A stretch of DNA of 64,000 nucleotides, from NCBI RefSeq assembly GCF_000165425.1, contig NW_001799355.1:374019-438018 (forward strand), written 5' to 3'. Positions 39,501-50,040 of the stretch are shown here, piece by piece. Numbering within the stretch: position 1 is the stretch's first letter; the number at the start of each line of letters is the position of its first letter. This stretch comes from Paramecium tetraurelia (lineage: Eukaryota > Ciliophora > Oligohymenophorea > Peniculida > Parameciidae). The notes beneath the pieces are model-generated. The model did no database searches. It was not told the DNA's origin and saw nothing but the letters and a program-made list of their open reading frames with translations. The position numbers and the translations under genes are program-made.

Positions 39501-41148
39501 CATCAATTATTTAATCTGTTAATCCTTATCTCATATTGCCTGCAAATTTAATGCTGAGGCCTTCTAATGTGTCAATATTGATAGCAAAACAGATGGATGC
39601 TCAACAGTAGGATTGTCTCAAAAAGGTTGTGCATCCATTCAAACTGAAGCATGTTATTGGGATGGCTTTTCTTGTTAAAAGTTTTAACCTATCAATAATA
39701 TCAATTAATGTGATTCCAAGACTATAATGAATAGTCTGGCTTGCAGTTAGGTTGCTTACTTAGATCGTCCTTGTTCATTCGATTCCTTGAAACAAGTGTG
39801 CACCAGCAAATTCAACAGACAAAGTAAGTGTGACACTCCAGGATTGAATAAGAGTGCTTGTTTATAGTTAGAAAATGAAGCATGCTAATATGTAAACAAT
39901 AGATGCTAGAAGTTTGTGAATGGAAATTATAAATGTTATCAACTCACTTAGGTTAATAGTAAAGTATGTCAAATCTTAGAAACTGACACCTGTGCATATG
40001 ATATCACAACCAACTCGTGTTATTCAATACTAAACTTTCTGTCTTGTAGTTCACTTGGTGTCAATGTAAATTCTTGTTCGATTCTGAGTAATTGTTCATG
40101 GAACAACGATGATAAGAAATGTCAATGCAACCAAATCGAAGTCAAAGATGTGTGTTACTCCAAAAACAAAGATACTTGCATCCAAAATTCTAGTAATTGT
40201 CATTACTCTGCAGGACAATGCTATAAGAAGAAATGTTCAGACCTTCAAATTGGGGAGTGTCAGGGCATTGTTAATAAGGAGACGTGTTACATCAACTAAG
40301 ACTATCAATGTCAAGGGGCTACTCAATGTGAAGACATCGTTTATCTATCCCAATCGTAAAATTGCAATCAATTCAATTTCAATGGTAGTGTGTGCATTAC
40401 TATCAACAACTATTGTATCAGTGCCACAAATCTAGATGAATTGTGCATCAACAGTGATTGTTCCATCAATTCTTGTATCTTGGATCAAGGCATCTGCCGA
40501 CCATTGAGTTGTCAAGACTTCAGTGAAGATGACTGTTTCCAAAATGAAGGGTGTGCTATGATTGATGGTTTGTGTGTAGAAGTTGAGAGTTGCAATCAAA
40601 TCTCTGACCCTGCAATTTGTAGGATGGTGATAGTTGACAACAAACAATGCAGTTGGGAAGAGTATAGAATCTTGGATGAAAGCAAAATATGTACGAACTC
40701 TTAATGCGAATTGTATGGACCTGCTTATACGATATGCAATGGAAATGAAATCAACGGTAAAACGTGTGTGTTGGTCGATTTGATCAAATGTAAAATGTGT
40801 GAGGAAATCACAGATGTGTGCATTTGCAATAATTCTAACAATGCATGTACCTTTGTTAATGGCAAATGCCAATCTATTTCTTGTGCTTCTTTTGATAACG
40901 AACAATTGTGCTCAGATTCTAAACGATGTTATTGGAGTCAACAAGACAAGGTCTGCAGAAAGATGTGCGTTCAAAATATCAGGTAAGATTAATGCGAAGC
41001 CTTAATTTATGAATGTCATTGGAATCCCTACATGAAACTGTGTGAACAAGGTGTTGAAATCATCCCTGATATTAGTATAGACATTGATATCGACGAGCAA
41101 TTTGGACAATTAATATTATTGAATCTGATTATTATTTTATCCATTTGA
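33598..41148 (+). CDS. Giant cysteine-rich GPI-anchored surface protein (Paramecium surface antigen type)
   Basis: About 2492 aa. Three introns near the 5' end (33711-33733, 27 nt near 34071-34097, 22 nt near 34321-34342) bring the whole 7.5 kb into one frame that closes exactly at TGA 41146-41148. A signal peptide starts the protein (MMMKIFAFALLFSSVSC). Cysteines then recur every 8-20 residues to the end in a loose periodic pattern with tryptophan or aromatic residues before them (for example GQYCKWTDLGCVNLE, ACYWDGFSCQKF, CSWRDYSCYPW). This is the style of the PSA repeat of Paramecium surface (immobilisation) antigens. The C-terminus is a spacer rich in D and I followed by a hydrophobic tail (FGQLILLNLIIILSI) with no cytoplasmic residues, as needed for a GPI anchor. 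Unlike classical serotype antigens I see no near-identical central tandem repeats. It should coat the cell or ciliary surface; whether it is a true serotype gene or a constitutive relative cannot be told from sequence. Confidence 0.9.
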
Positions 41149-41205
41149 TAAAATATGTATAAACAATGTAATTGTATTATTTTTATTATGCCATACAAAT
41201 TTAAA

Positions 41206-42179
41206 TCATATTTCAATATCCTCTGTGAATGACTCTGTGCATGATCCACTAACATCGAAATAACTAGTATGATCTTATGAAGAATCTCCTATGATTGAAT
41301 TTGCACAGGTGGGATCCTCGTCAGTTCCACTTGAACAAATCTATTCATAATTATACTCCAATTGTTACCTTGTATGACTTGTTATCGTGAGTGTACCAAA
41401 CTTCTTAAGGTGGGTGTTTGTATGAGAATGAGGAAGGTGGTTGATGAATTACCATATCTCTATAGTGAGTCACTCTCCAGTGCTCTGTTGCAGCAACGTA
41501 ACTGGTGAACCAAACAGCAAATTCGTGTGTTCCAATTCTAGGAGCTCCATAAGTGAAGAAATAATCAATTTTGTATCCTAATTTTTTTAAATCCACAGCA
41601 GCCAAATAAGCCACTGCTCCTCCCAAAGAATGTCCAGTAACTAACATTTTTGAAGATGGGTATTTGACTTTCAAGGCTTTTGCAGCAGCCAACACCTCTG
41701 CTGATACGTCATCATAAGTTTCCCAGAATCCCAAATGGACTTTGCAATTCTTGCAATCTCCGAAATCGTGTTTGAAGAACTTGATGTTATTGTACCAATT
41801 GATAAAGTCTTGGGTGCCTAAAATAATATTTTATTTATTTTTTTCATACTTCGATACACTACCACTACCAAGTTCTCCTTTTTGTTGTATCCCACGTACG
41901 CTTGGGCATGGTGATCGGCCTTGTAGAATGCCTTCACTTCAACCATGTCTGGATGATGTTAGCAAAATGAACCACAATTCCAATTTGTAATGGTCTAAAT
42001 GTAATTTCTAATAATGTTACCTTCAAACTGCATTTGGCCACTTGGGTGTAGTAGAAGAAGCTCTCGGATTGGGAATGCTGATAATTCTATTGCAAACCCA
42101 TTAGTTTCTCGATTCTGTCCTCCACATTTCCATTGACAGCTGTCAATAAAAGACAAAGTGCTATTATTGAATACGTCAT
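41206..42179 (-). CDS. Secreted class 3 lipase
   Basis: 295 aa after removing introns of 26, 32 and 28 nt; frame closes exactly. Signal peptide MTYSIIALCLLLTAVNG. The alpha/beta-hydrolase core shows IVVVY-like strand VVVVYRSTQDFINW, then the nucleophile elbow VTGHSLGGAVAYLAA with its catalytic serine, then YFFTYGAPRIG, a family-typical motif. Downstream VTHYRDMVIHQPP supplies candidate Asp and His of the triad. Paired cysteines (CKNCK, near the C-terminus CSSG and SGSCTES) suit a secreted protein. Class 3 lipases cleave triacylglycerols or lysophospholipids; this one may act in food vacuoles or outside the cell. It converges with the surface antigen gene, with only 57 bp between the two stop codons. 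Confidence 0.93.
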
Positions 42180-42307
42180 TTGTTTAATGATTATATTAAT
42201 TGTTTATAATATTTCCGAGGTCCTCAAAAATCATTCTAATCATATATATATATTGGTCATTCTCAATATAAGATTTATAATTGACAAGTTGATGATAATA
42301 ATAATTT

Positions 42308-43389
42308 ATGGGCAATTAATGTAAAGGAGTCGGCGAAGAGAGAACTGTAAAATCCAACAATGGTCTCGCTCAAAATATCCCATCCAAAAAACCTAGATTA
42401 TAAGATTTCAAGAAACTCAAAAAGCTGGGCTAAGGAGCCTACGGATCTGTCTTCTTGGTCGAACATAAAAATGAATTTTACGCCATGAAGGAAATTGCCA
42501 AGTCCAGAATTCAAAAGAAAAGCACCAAACAACATATAGATTCTGAAAGGCAAATACTTCAATGCACTAAAAGTAAATACCTTGTAGAACTCAAATATGC
42601 ATTTCAAGATGACAGAAATCTCTACATGGTCGTCAATTATGTCAAAGGAGGAGAACTGTTCTTTCACATCAGAGAAGCAGGTAGTTTTACCCTAGAAATC
42701 TGCAAATTTTATTCAGCCCAAATACTTATGGCCTTGCTAGAATTGCACAACTAGAACATCATCTACAGAGATTTAAAACCAGAAAATATCCTCCTGGATG
42801 AATAAGGACATGTAGTATTAACCGATTTCGGGCTAAGCAAACATTTATGCGATGATGAATTAACCAAAAGCATGTGTGGAACTCCAGAATACTTGGCACC
42901 TGAAATCATTACTTCCAATAATGGATACTCTTTCGAAGTCGACTACTACAGCTTAGTATTATAAATAATATCAGTAGGGATGCATTATCTATGAAATGCT
43001 GAATGGTAAAACTCCATTCTACTCCACTAATAAAAGACAAATGTTTCAGGACAGATTGACTAGAAAAGTAACTTGGCCTGATTCTATTGATGAAACAGCC
43101 ATCTCCCTAGTAAATGGGTTATTAGAAATTGATGTACTATATTTTAGTAATAAAATAGCCTTTAAAGCGATTATAAGGAGATGAAATAAAAAAGCATAAA
43201 TTCTTCGAAGATATTAATTTTGATGAACTTAGGAATGTTAAACCTCCATACAATTTCAACTAATCATCTGCATCTAAGTTCTTCGAACAATTCAATAGCA
43301 CTAACAAAACAACATGTTACACAACCGTATAACCAATGATTTAAGAATAACAATTTTAATTCTAAGAGTTTTCTTTTCCACAAGAATGA
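42308..43389 (+). CDS. AGC-family serine/threonine protein kinase
   Basis: 344 aa after removing introns of 22 nt (near 42957-42978) and 25 nt (near 43128-43152); frame closes at TGA 43387-43389. All kinase elements are present: glycine loop LGQGAYGS, VAIK-type lysine in YAMKEI, YRDLKPENILLD, DFGLSK, activation segment KSMCGTPEYLAPE and the conserved DxWSLG region, here DYYSLG with tyrosines for tryptophans. The C-terminal tail ends FQEFSFP, a hydrophobic motif (FxxFSF) with a phosphorylatable serine, typical of PKA/PKB/S6K-like kinases. The N-terminus MGNQC offers a myristoylation glycine and a cysteine for palmitoylation, so membrane attachment is likely. No regulatory domain (cNMP, PH, C2) is present. 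Confidence 0.94.
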
Positions 43390-44122
43390 TAGAAAATATT
43401 ATTCAAAATTATACAATATTTTTAATATCATATCTAATTAATTGTTGTTGTCTCCAAATAACAAAAACTTTGAAGATCTAAAATTAGAATTTGGAATTGT
43501 AAATATTTATATAAATTTACGTTTCTATTTTGAAGTAAACTAATAATATATTTATATATGTAGCACAGACTAAAGTGCATTCAAGAATTCCAGAGTTCCA
43601 GAATTCCATCTAAATCTAAAATTAGTAATATTATATTAATTATTAATTATTGGTTGCAAGTTTTTCTATACATTTTACACTTTTAGACTTCGATTTGAAT
43701 TAACAAATAAAGATAAAAGTCTGTTTCAGCCATTATAATTATGACTATTAAAACCTATGAAAAATCTTTAGACCTAAACATGTTTGAAAAAATTACATAA
43801 TTGAAATGAGGAGACTCCTAATTATCTTTGTTTAAAGTAGTTTATTGTTGAGACATAATTTTTTATTTATTAGCCTTAATATATCAAGATATTAAATATT
43901 TTTATATTAGTATCTTGAATAAAGTAGAATTTCTAAAATCATATTCTTTTGAACTATTCCACAATTTTTATTTCTCATAGATAAACAAAAGTTATCTTTC
44001 TCTAAAGTAGTCATCAGAATTTTAATAATATCAATAAATCTGTAACATTAATTGATTATTGATAATATAATTAATTTAAGAAAAAGTCTTTATTTAAAGG
44101 TTTATTTAAAAAGTATTTATAG
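43390..44122. other. Intergenic, 0.73 kb
   Basis: A+T-rich, no gene recognised. Confidence 0.5.
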
Positions 44123-46638
44123 ATGGGTTCAGGTTAAAGTAAAACCAAGAAGAAAGCTGCCTAACTAAAACAACCGAAAATACAAAGTATTGTTTTTTAG
44201 ACATTTTTTAGATGAGGAATTAAAAAGGTAACCCCAATATGAAGATGATGTGATTGATGCTGCTAATTTGGCTATAGCTATTTAAAAAGAGGATCTTACT
44301 ACAAATATAGAATTATTCGTTCATTGTGAAGGTTTGCCTAAGATGGATGCATTCTCATTAACAGATCCTGTTGTGGTTGCATATTACGAAAAGGAGTATG
44401 TTATATTATTAATAATTCTAGTGATAAATGGGTTTACATAGACAGAACAGAGATAATTCCAGAATCTTTAAATCCTAAATTTGTTAAGACTTTTATAGTT
44501 AACTATATATTTGAGAGAAAACAAAAGTTAAGATTTGAAATTTATGACATTGATGATTTCGAAGCCATAGACAATTTAGAAAGATAAGAATTTATAGGTT
44601 TTGTAGAGTGTGAAATAAGAGACATTGTTTGTGCTCCAACTTAATCAATCTCAAGAACCATTATTAATAGAAAGTCAAATAGAAAAAGAAATGGACTACT
44701 GCATATCAGAGGAGCAGAATATGATATGGGTGGTAATACAATTCTCTTCTAAATTGGATGTTAGTAGTTTACAACTAAGGCTGAAGTACTCTTAAGAATG
44801 TCGTACTTCACTGACAATAAGGATTGGATGCCAATTCATGCAACAGAGCCAATTAAATATTAAAAAAAACAAACTGTACAATTTAATGATTTTTATCTTC
44901 CACTCAGTAAGTTTGGAAATAATGAATAAGCTCAAATCAAATTGGAAGTTGAAGAATACAATAAAACAAAAGGTACTACTTAATTGGGAGAATGTGAAAC
45001 TACACTACAACAGTTAATGGAAAACTCAGGTAAAACCCTCAGAATGACTAAAAATGGATTAATAGTTGGATAATTAAAATTGATATAAGTGAAGTAACAT
45101 AGTAGATACAGTTTTTTGAATTACATTTATTCAGGGGCAAAGATTTAAGTAATTGTTGCTTTGGATTTCACAAATTCTAATCAAATTTCAAATGAAGAGG
45201 AAGGATAACCAGAATTATCAACGTCCAATGATTACATCAGTGCATTAAAGCAAATTTTAGGAATTCTACAATATTACAATAATGAAAATAGGTATCCAGT
45301 GTATGGTTTTGGAGCTAAATTACCTCCCTATTATAATGTTGTCAGTCATTGTTTTGCTTGCACAGGAAATATATTTGATCCTTATGTGTATGGAGAAGTT
45401 GATGAAATCATCAATTTATATAAAGAAATCTTGCAAGGAGTTGTGTTGCATGGACCAACAGTGTTTTCCTAAATTATCTCCTAAGCAATAGAGTTTGCAG
45501 CAAACGAAAAAGTAGATTAAAATAAGTATTTATTATAAAATATCTTTTTAAGTTAAAAATATTACATTCTTTTGATTTTGACGGATGGATCTATCAATGA
45601 CATGCAATCCACAATAGAATAAATATATAGAGCATAAGAATATCCATTATCAATTATTATAGTTGGAATAGGCAAGGAAGATTTTAATAATATGAGAATT
45701 TTGGATGGGGATGATCCCTAACATAAAGTAAATAATACATAATAGCATAGTTACGTTCAAAAATTCATAATGATGACATCAAAAGGGATTTGGTTCAATT
45801 TGTTGAATTTAATTCTGTCAGAGATAACTAAGATAAATTGGCTAAGGAGACTTTGGCAGAAATTCCAAGATAATTTCTGGAATATATGGAAAAGAATAAA
45901 ATATATCCAGCTAAAGGGAAAAAAAATACCAAGGCTGCAACCAATGATTTTATCCATTCTAAAATTGACGAAATGAAGAAATTAAAAAAGAAAGAAGGTG
46001 TTATTAGTGGAAAAATTCCTTAATTTTTAAACTAATAAAAGGAGGAATTTATTAAACAATTAGTTTAATTAGGATATGATCGATTAGCAGTTACAAATGT
46101 AATTAATAATGATGGAGTTCCTTGCAAAGATGTCAATTTAGTAATTGAAATTTTAAGTTAAAAATAAAAGTAAATGCAAATGTAATAGCCAAGAGATGGC
46201 CATTTCTTGAGTAAAAGGAGTGAGATGGCTTAAAAGTTATTAGCTAATGTATCCTCATCAGACTCTAAAATTACACATAGAGTTTTTTGCATCAGATAAA
46301 GAAATAAAATTGATGAACTTATGTAATTAAAAAAACAAGAATCAAAAATTACAGCAACTAACTTTCTATTTAAATTAACCGAACAAACCAAACCAAAACC
46401 CAAGCCTATTGTGGAATAGAAAAAATAAATAATTGAATCTTAAAATAACTATGAAACTACAAAAATAGGGTAAACTAAAGAAAATCTATGCCTAAATTGT
46501 GACTAAAATAAAATAGAACTAGTTTTTATACCTTGTGGCCATGCCTGTTCATGCTTACAATGTTATAAGAATCTATAGTATTGCATCAGTTGTAAATAGA
46601 AAGTGCAAATGTTTGCTTAGATTGACTATAAATCATGA
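44123..46638 (+). CDS. Copine with C-terminal RING-type zinc finger
   Basis: 813 aa after removing introns of 25, 26 and 23 nt; frame closes exactly at TGA 46636-46638. N-terminal MGSGQSKTKKK could be myristoylated. Two C2 domains follow (first: IELFVHCEGLPKMDAFSLTD then TEIIPESLNPKF; second: GCQQFTTKAEVLLRM onward). Next is a copine-type vWA domain with IQVIVALDFTNSN (MIDAS-like DxTxS), NRYPVYGFGAKLP and LLILTDGSIND. The end carries ENLCLNCDQ, PCGHACSCLQCYK and YCISCKQKVQM, which is a C3HC4-like RING. C2 domains bind phospholipids with Ca2+; the RING suggests ubiquitin ligase activity. The vWA+RING pair recalls plant RGLG ligases, but with C2 domains added. The linker before the RING is long, K/Q-rich and probably flexible. 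Confidence 0.93.
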
Positions 46639-47977
46639 TATATAATATAAAAATAAAATTACTTTAATTTTCAGAGTGATATTTCGAACTTATTAGAACA
46701 ATTTAAATTTTTTTATTGAAAGCTCAACCCTTTTTGTTGTTTAAAATAGCATTATATTAAGTTTTAATCTTTGAGAATAATATTTAAAACTATCTAAGTA
46801 ATTTATGATTAAAGAAATTAATTCTTTTTGTTAATTTAAATATTAAAATCTAAAATAAGTGATTTAAATAGGAATATTTTAATTTATGTAAAAAATAACA
46901 CCACCATATTTTATTTCAACTGGAATTTGATTACTGATTTAATTCTTATGACCTACAATTCTATGTAATTATAAAATTAAAAATAACTTTTCATCAAAAA
47001 AAAACCTACTTGATGTGTTTAAATGAAAACACATAATAGTTCAAATTTACTTGAAATTTAGCTAGTTTTATATCAAACTTAAGAGAATGTAAATTTTCAG
47101 AGCAAAATCATTTAATTCAATTGTAATAAATATTTAAATATCAGAGACATTATAATATTTATATATAATTATTTCAATTTTTGTGATTAATATACACATC
47201 TTGAATTAGAATATGATATGTAGGATGAATTATTCTGAATTTCTTAGTTCCCTTTGTAGGAGAAATATCTTCGTTATAAATATATATTCGCAAAGTTCAT
47301 AACTAACTAGCTTCCAATGTATCTTATTTAAAATTTAATAACGACATAATACATTTAGAAATATTCTCACTTTTCTTGATTAGATAAAGAGATAAGAAAA
47401 ATTATAAAAAATTTATGTGTTCTAAATGTTTTGATTATAATGATTCATTCTTTTTTTTTTCCACCATGATATTCGGTGCATACTCTTTGCTAGCCAGTCT
47501 GAACATGGGTCACCTATCCATTAGATATCTTTGCTGTCCACATTTTTTCTACAGTACAGGTCTTATTTCCTTAATTTGAGTTATTTGAGTTATTATTCAT
47601 TATTTTATTATTACATTTAACTTAGTGAGCCAGAGCGTTTAAATAGCAAAAAAATATTCTATATAGTATATATTGGAAAACAGCTTTGAAAAAGGAAAAA
47701 ATTCTATTAAAAGAACCTTTGATGATTATGTTAAATGCTGATATCTCTTGAATAGGTGGAAAAGTCTCAGCTGAAACTATAGAAAGGAAACATTTAAATT
47801 TATAAAACTAGTATTTTTATGCTCATAATTATTTTATAAAATTCAAAAATATTTTTTATTTTAAGAAATTGAATCAAAATCAATATATAGTTTACAAATA
47901 AGGGATACTCATTAATTGAAGAACATCATTACAATAAACCTATAGGTAATAAACCCTCAAGTAAAAATTATACACTT
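46639..47977. other. Intergenic, 1.3 kb, with a G+C-richer patch
   Basis: Mostly A+T-rich and featureless. Positions about 47461-47570 are clearly richer in G+C than the surroundings and are listed separately. Confidence 0.5.
47461..47570. other. Unexplained G+C-richer island in A+T-rich spacer
   Basis: About 110 bp following a run of T, with near-balanced base composition in otherwise 80% A+T DNA. On the + strand it could encode MIFGAYSLLASLNMGHL and on the - strand DWLAKSMHRISWW, both too short to be genes. An RNA gene is possible: a T6 run at about 47547-47552 could end a Pol III transcript. I could not match it to tRNA, 5S or spliceosomal RNAs. Function unknown. Confidence 0.35.
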
Positions 47978-48430
47978 ATGATTACAAGAGAAATTGGGTA
48001 TTTGTTATATCATCAAATAGTATAAATTAAATACGTGATTGTTACAAATTTTATTATTTATTAAGTTGATAATTTAATTCAACGATAACAAAAGAACAAA
48101 GGAAATTCAATTAGTGAAATTCTTCCAAAGCTCAAATTAACAAGAATGAAAAAGTTACAAATTTTTAGGACTAATTCTATTTTTGGATCAAGTATTTTTA
48201 ATTAATCAAATAGAATAGAATTTAGAAAAATTGAGTAAAAAGGATTGGTCAATAATGATATTGCTATTAAATTTTAGGAAATTAGAGAATTTTCAAGAAC
48301 TTTTGAAACAACTAAAAAAATAGTACCTTAAGAGGTAGATTAGATGATGAAGGATAAGGATGATAATGCTATACTCTTTAGGTTTGATTAGGATTAGACA
48401 TATAAATTGTAAGGATAATTCAAATCCTGA
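47978..48430 (+). CDS. Small unknown protein or gene fragment
   Basis: 150 codons open from ATG 47978 to TGA 48428-48430. From about residue 30 the sequence has real-protein character: QRQQKNKGNSISEILPKLKL, RTNSIFGSSIFNQ, FQEIREFSRTFETTKK, then an acidic end. The first 30 residues are less convincing, and a 28-nt GT...AG segment (47961-47988) could be an intron, in which case the true start is upstream. No family recognised. It may be an exon of a decayed gene that continues into the following region. Confidence 0.45.
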
Positions 48431-49233
48431 TGATCAGAATTTTAAATAGTAAATAGTAAATAGATTATATAATTTTAAGAATGGATATGAAGGAAAGAAT
48501 TATCAAACGATTACAAAGTATTTGAATTTCAAAGGAATGAAGAGTTGCTTAATTAATTAAACAATTGATTTTAGCTTGATTGAATGAAAAAATTCCAATC
48601 TCCGTAGGCAATTTTTGAAAAAAAATGATACCTACTATGAAAGAAAATCATTTTGTAAAGCTGATATTCAGAATACTAATCTTCTATCTCAAATCTTTAG
48701 TCAAGATGATTGAATATACAATAAATTATAAATCTAGATGAATCTATTCATAATATATGCCTGAACAAATTTTTATACTTGAAACTGACTCATCTTATCA
48801 AAGATTTCAACTTATATTGAAAGTTCACATAATTTATCAATAGACTGTTTTTAAACATAATCATCGAAAGTTGTGGTGTGTACTTTCATGTATAATCAAT
48901 CATATGATAGTTATTTAAATAGTCCTCATAAAAATTCAGTTTTTCAAAAAATAATCTTTGAGTTTTCAAAGAATTAAAGGAATAAAAAAATACAGATAGA
49001 TTTAAACTTATATGTATTACCAACTCTCAGGGTGTTATTAATGATATTAAATATATGGTGATAGATATCTCTATCAGTTGCTTAATGTTTTCTGAAATTC
49101 ATGGCAATCTTAGATGCTTAGACAATTTTTAGATTCTCTTTATTAATTTTCAGCAAAATTTATCTAATAGATGTAATAGAAAGAAATAAATTTTATTTAA
49201 AATTAACTTGTTTTAAATATTCTTTTATATGTA
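48431..49233. pseudogene. Possible degraded host coding sequence
   Basis: About 0.8 kb with coding-like segments in shifting frames and frequent TGA, not reconcilable with short introns. Segments such as VINDIKYMVIDIS and, about 20 residues later, a helix-like FINFQQNLSN faintly resemble the dimerisation/N-box region of ciliate hybrid histidine kinases. The resemblance is weak, so this is a suggestion only. Confidence 0.25.
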
Positions 49234-50040
49234 TCAGAAAACAATAGCGGCTAAGACTAAACCGGCTGCTAAGATGGCTCCATTCTTAGTGGCTGCTGGG
49301 GTTGTACTAGTTGTGGTGGTGGTGGTGGCTGGAGCTGGGGCTGGAGTTTTGGTGGTAGTTGAAGTGGTTGGGGCTGCGGTTGTGGTAGTGGCAGCGGCTT
49401 CAGCATAATGTAAACGGAAGTTCACTAAAATTAAATTATATTATACATCTCTCTGATTCCTCTGATGATTCTTCTGATTCTTCTTCAGATGATGATTAAG
49501 AGTATGATTCTTCTTCAGATTCCTCTTCAGATGATGATTAGGCGTCGGAGTACTCTTCTTCTGATTCTTCTTCTTCAGATGATGATTAAGAGTATGATTC
49601 CTCTTCTGATTCCTCCTCTGATGATGATTAAGCATCTGATTCCTCTTCTGATTCTTCTGATTCTTCAGATGATGATTAAGCGTCTGATTCTTCTTCCTCT
49701 TCTGATTCTTCTTCTGATGATGATTAAGCTTCTGAGCTTTCCTCTGATGATTCCTCTGATTCCTCCTCTGATGAAGATTAGGCCAAAAGTTCTGAGCTTT
49801 CCTCTGATTCTTCTTCTGATGATGATTAAGCATCAGAACTAGAGGAATGATGTGGGCGGGGACGGCCATTCTTGGAACTTGTACCAGCTAAAAAATAAAT
49901 TTTCAGTTGAGTTAGGAGATATGAATTTGTGAATAGATATATAATATATAGGGGGTTTTGATAATATATATGAGTAGTTTACCTTGAGCGCTAAAGGCGA
50001 GCATAGATATGAGCAATAAAGCAAGGAGTGTTTTGGACAT
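49234..50040 (-). CDS. Mucin-like acidic-repeat GPI-anchored protein
   Basis: 229 aa after removing a 95-nt intron (49888-49982) and a 22-nt intron (49425-49446); frame closes exactly. Signal peptide MSKTLLALLLISMLAFSAQ. Next a short basic segment (SSKNGRPRPHH), then about 130 residues of serine/glutamate repeats of the form AQSSSEEESEE, then a stalk of Thr, Pro and Ala (TTTAAPTTSTTTKTPAPAP). The C-terminus is hydrophobic (GAILAAGLVLAAIVF) and ends there, as for a GPI anchor. The layout is that of a short cell-surface mucin: an acidic, probably extended or phosphorylated head on an O-glycosylated stalk. Role unknown; a glycocalyx or trichocyst-related function is conceivable. Confidence 0.9.
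49447..49855 (-). repeat. Coding tandem repeat (Ser/Glu units)
   Basis: About eight imperfect units of 36-60 bp, each encoding a run of serines then glutamates and ending in Gln (TAA) or Asp-Ala-Gln. Units differ in length by whole codons, so copy-number change keeps the frame. Confidence 0.85.
49888..49982 (-). other. Unusually long intron (95 nt)
   Basis: GTAAAC...TTTTAG between the signal-peptide exon and the repeat exon. It contains an in-frame TGA if read through, and no internal AG would allow a shorter intron. All other introns inferred in this window are 19-32 nt. Confidence 0.75.

Noticed and set aside
34155-41005. Several separate short genes inside the cysteine-rich region.
   Set aside because: Reading TAA and TAG as glutamine and removing three introns gives a single exact frame from 33598 to 41148.
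47461-47570. On the minus strand the G+C-richer patch contains GGATAGGTGACC, like the 5S rRNA segment GGATGGGTGACC.
   Set aside because: The match is about 12 bases, and the flanking 5S helices and the rest of the molecule are absent.
49465-49842. A + strand frame rich in Leu, Ile and Met opposite the repeats.
   Set aside because: It is the mirror of the Ser/Glu repeats on the minus strand, with no start context or signal of its own.
49945-49960. GGGGGTTTTG, resembling a ciliate telomeric unit.
   Set aside because: A single unit inside an intron; no tandem array, so not a telomere or chromosome-breakage remnant.
49888-49982. The 95-nt segment as an unexcised internal eliminated sequence bounded by TA.
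   Set aside because: Removing it from TA to TA leaves the wrong frame with an early TGA; GT...AG removal gives the correct frame.
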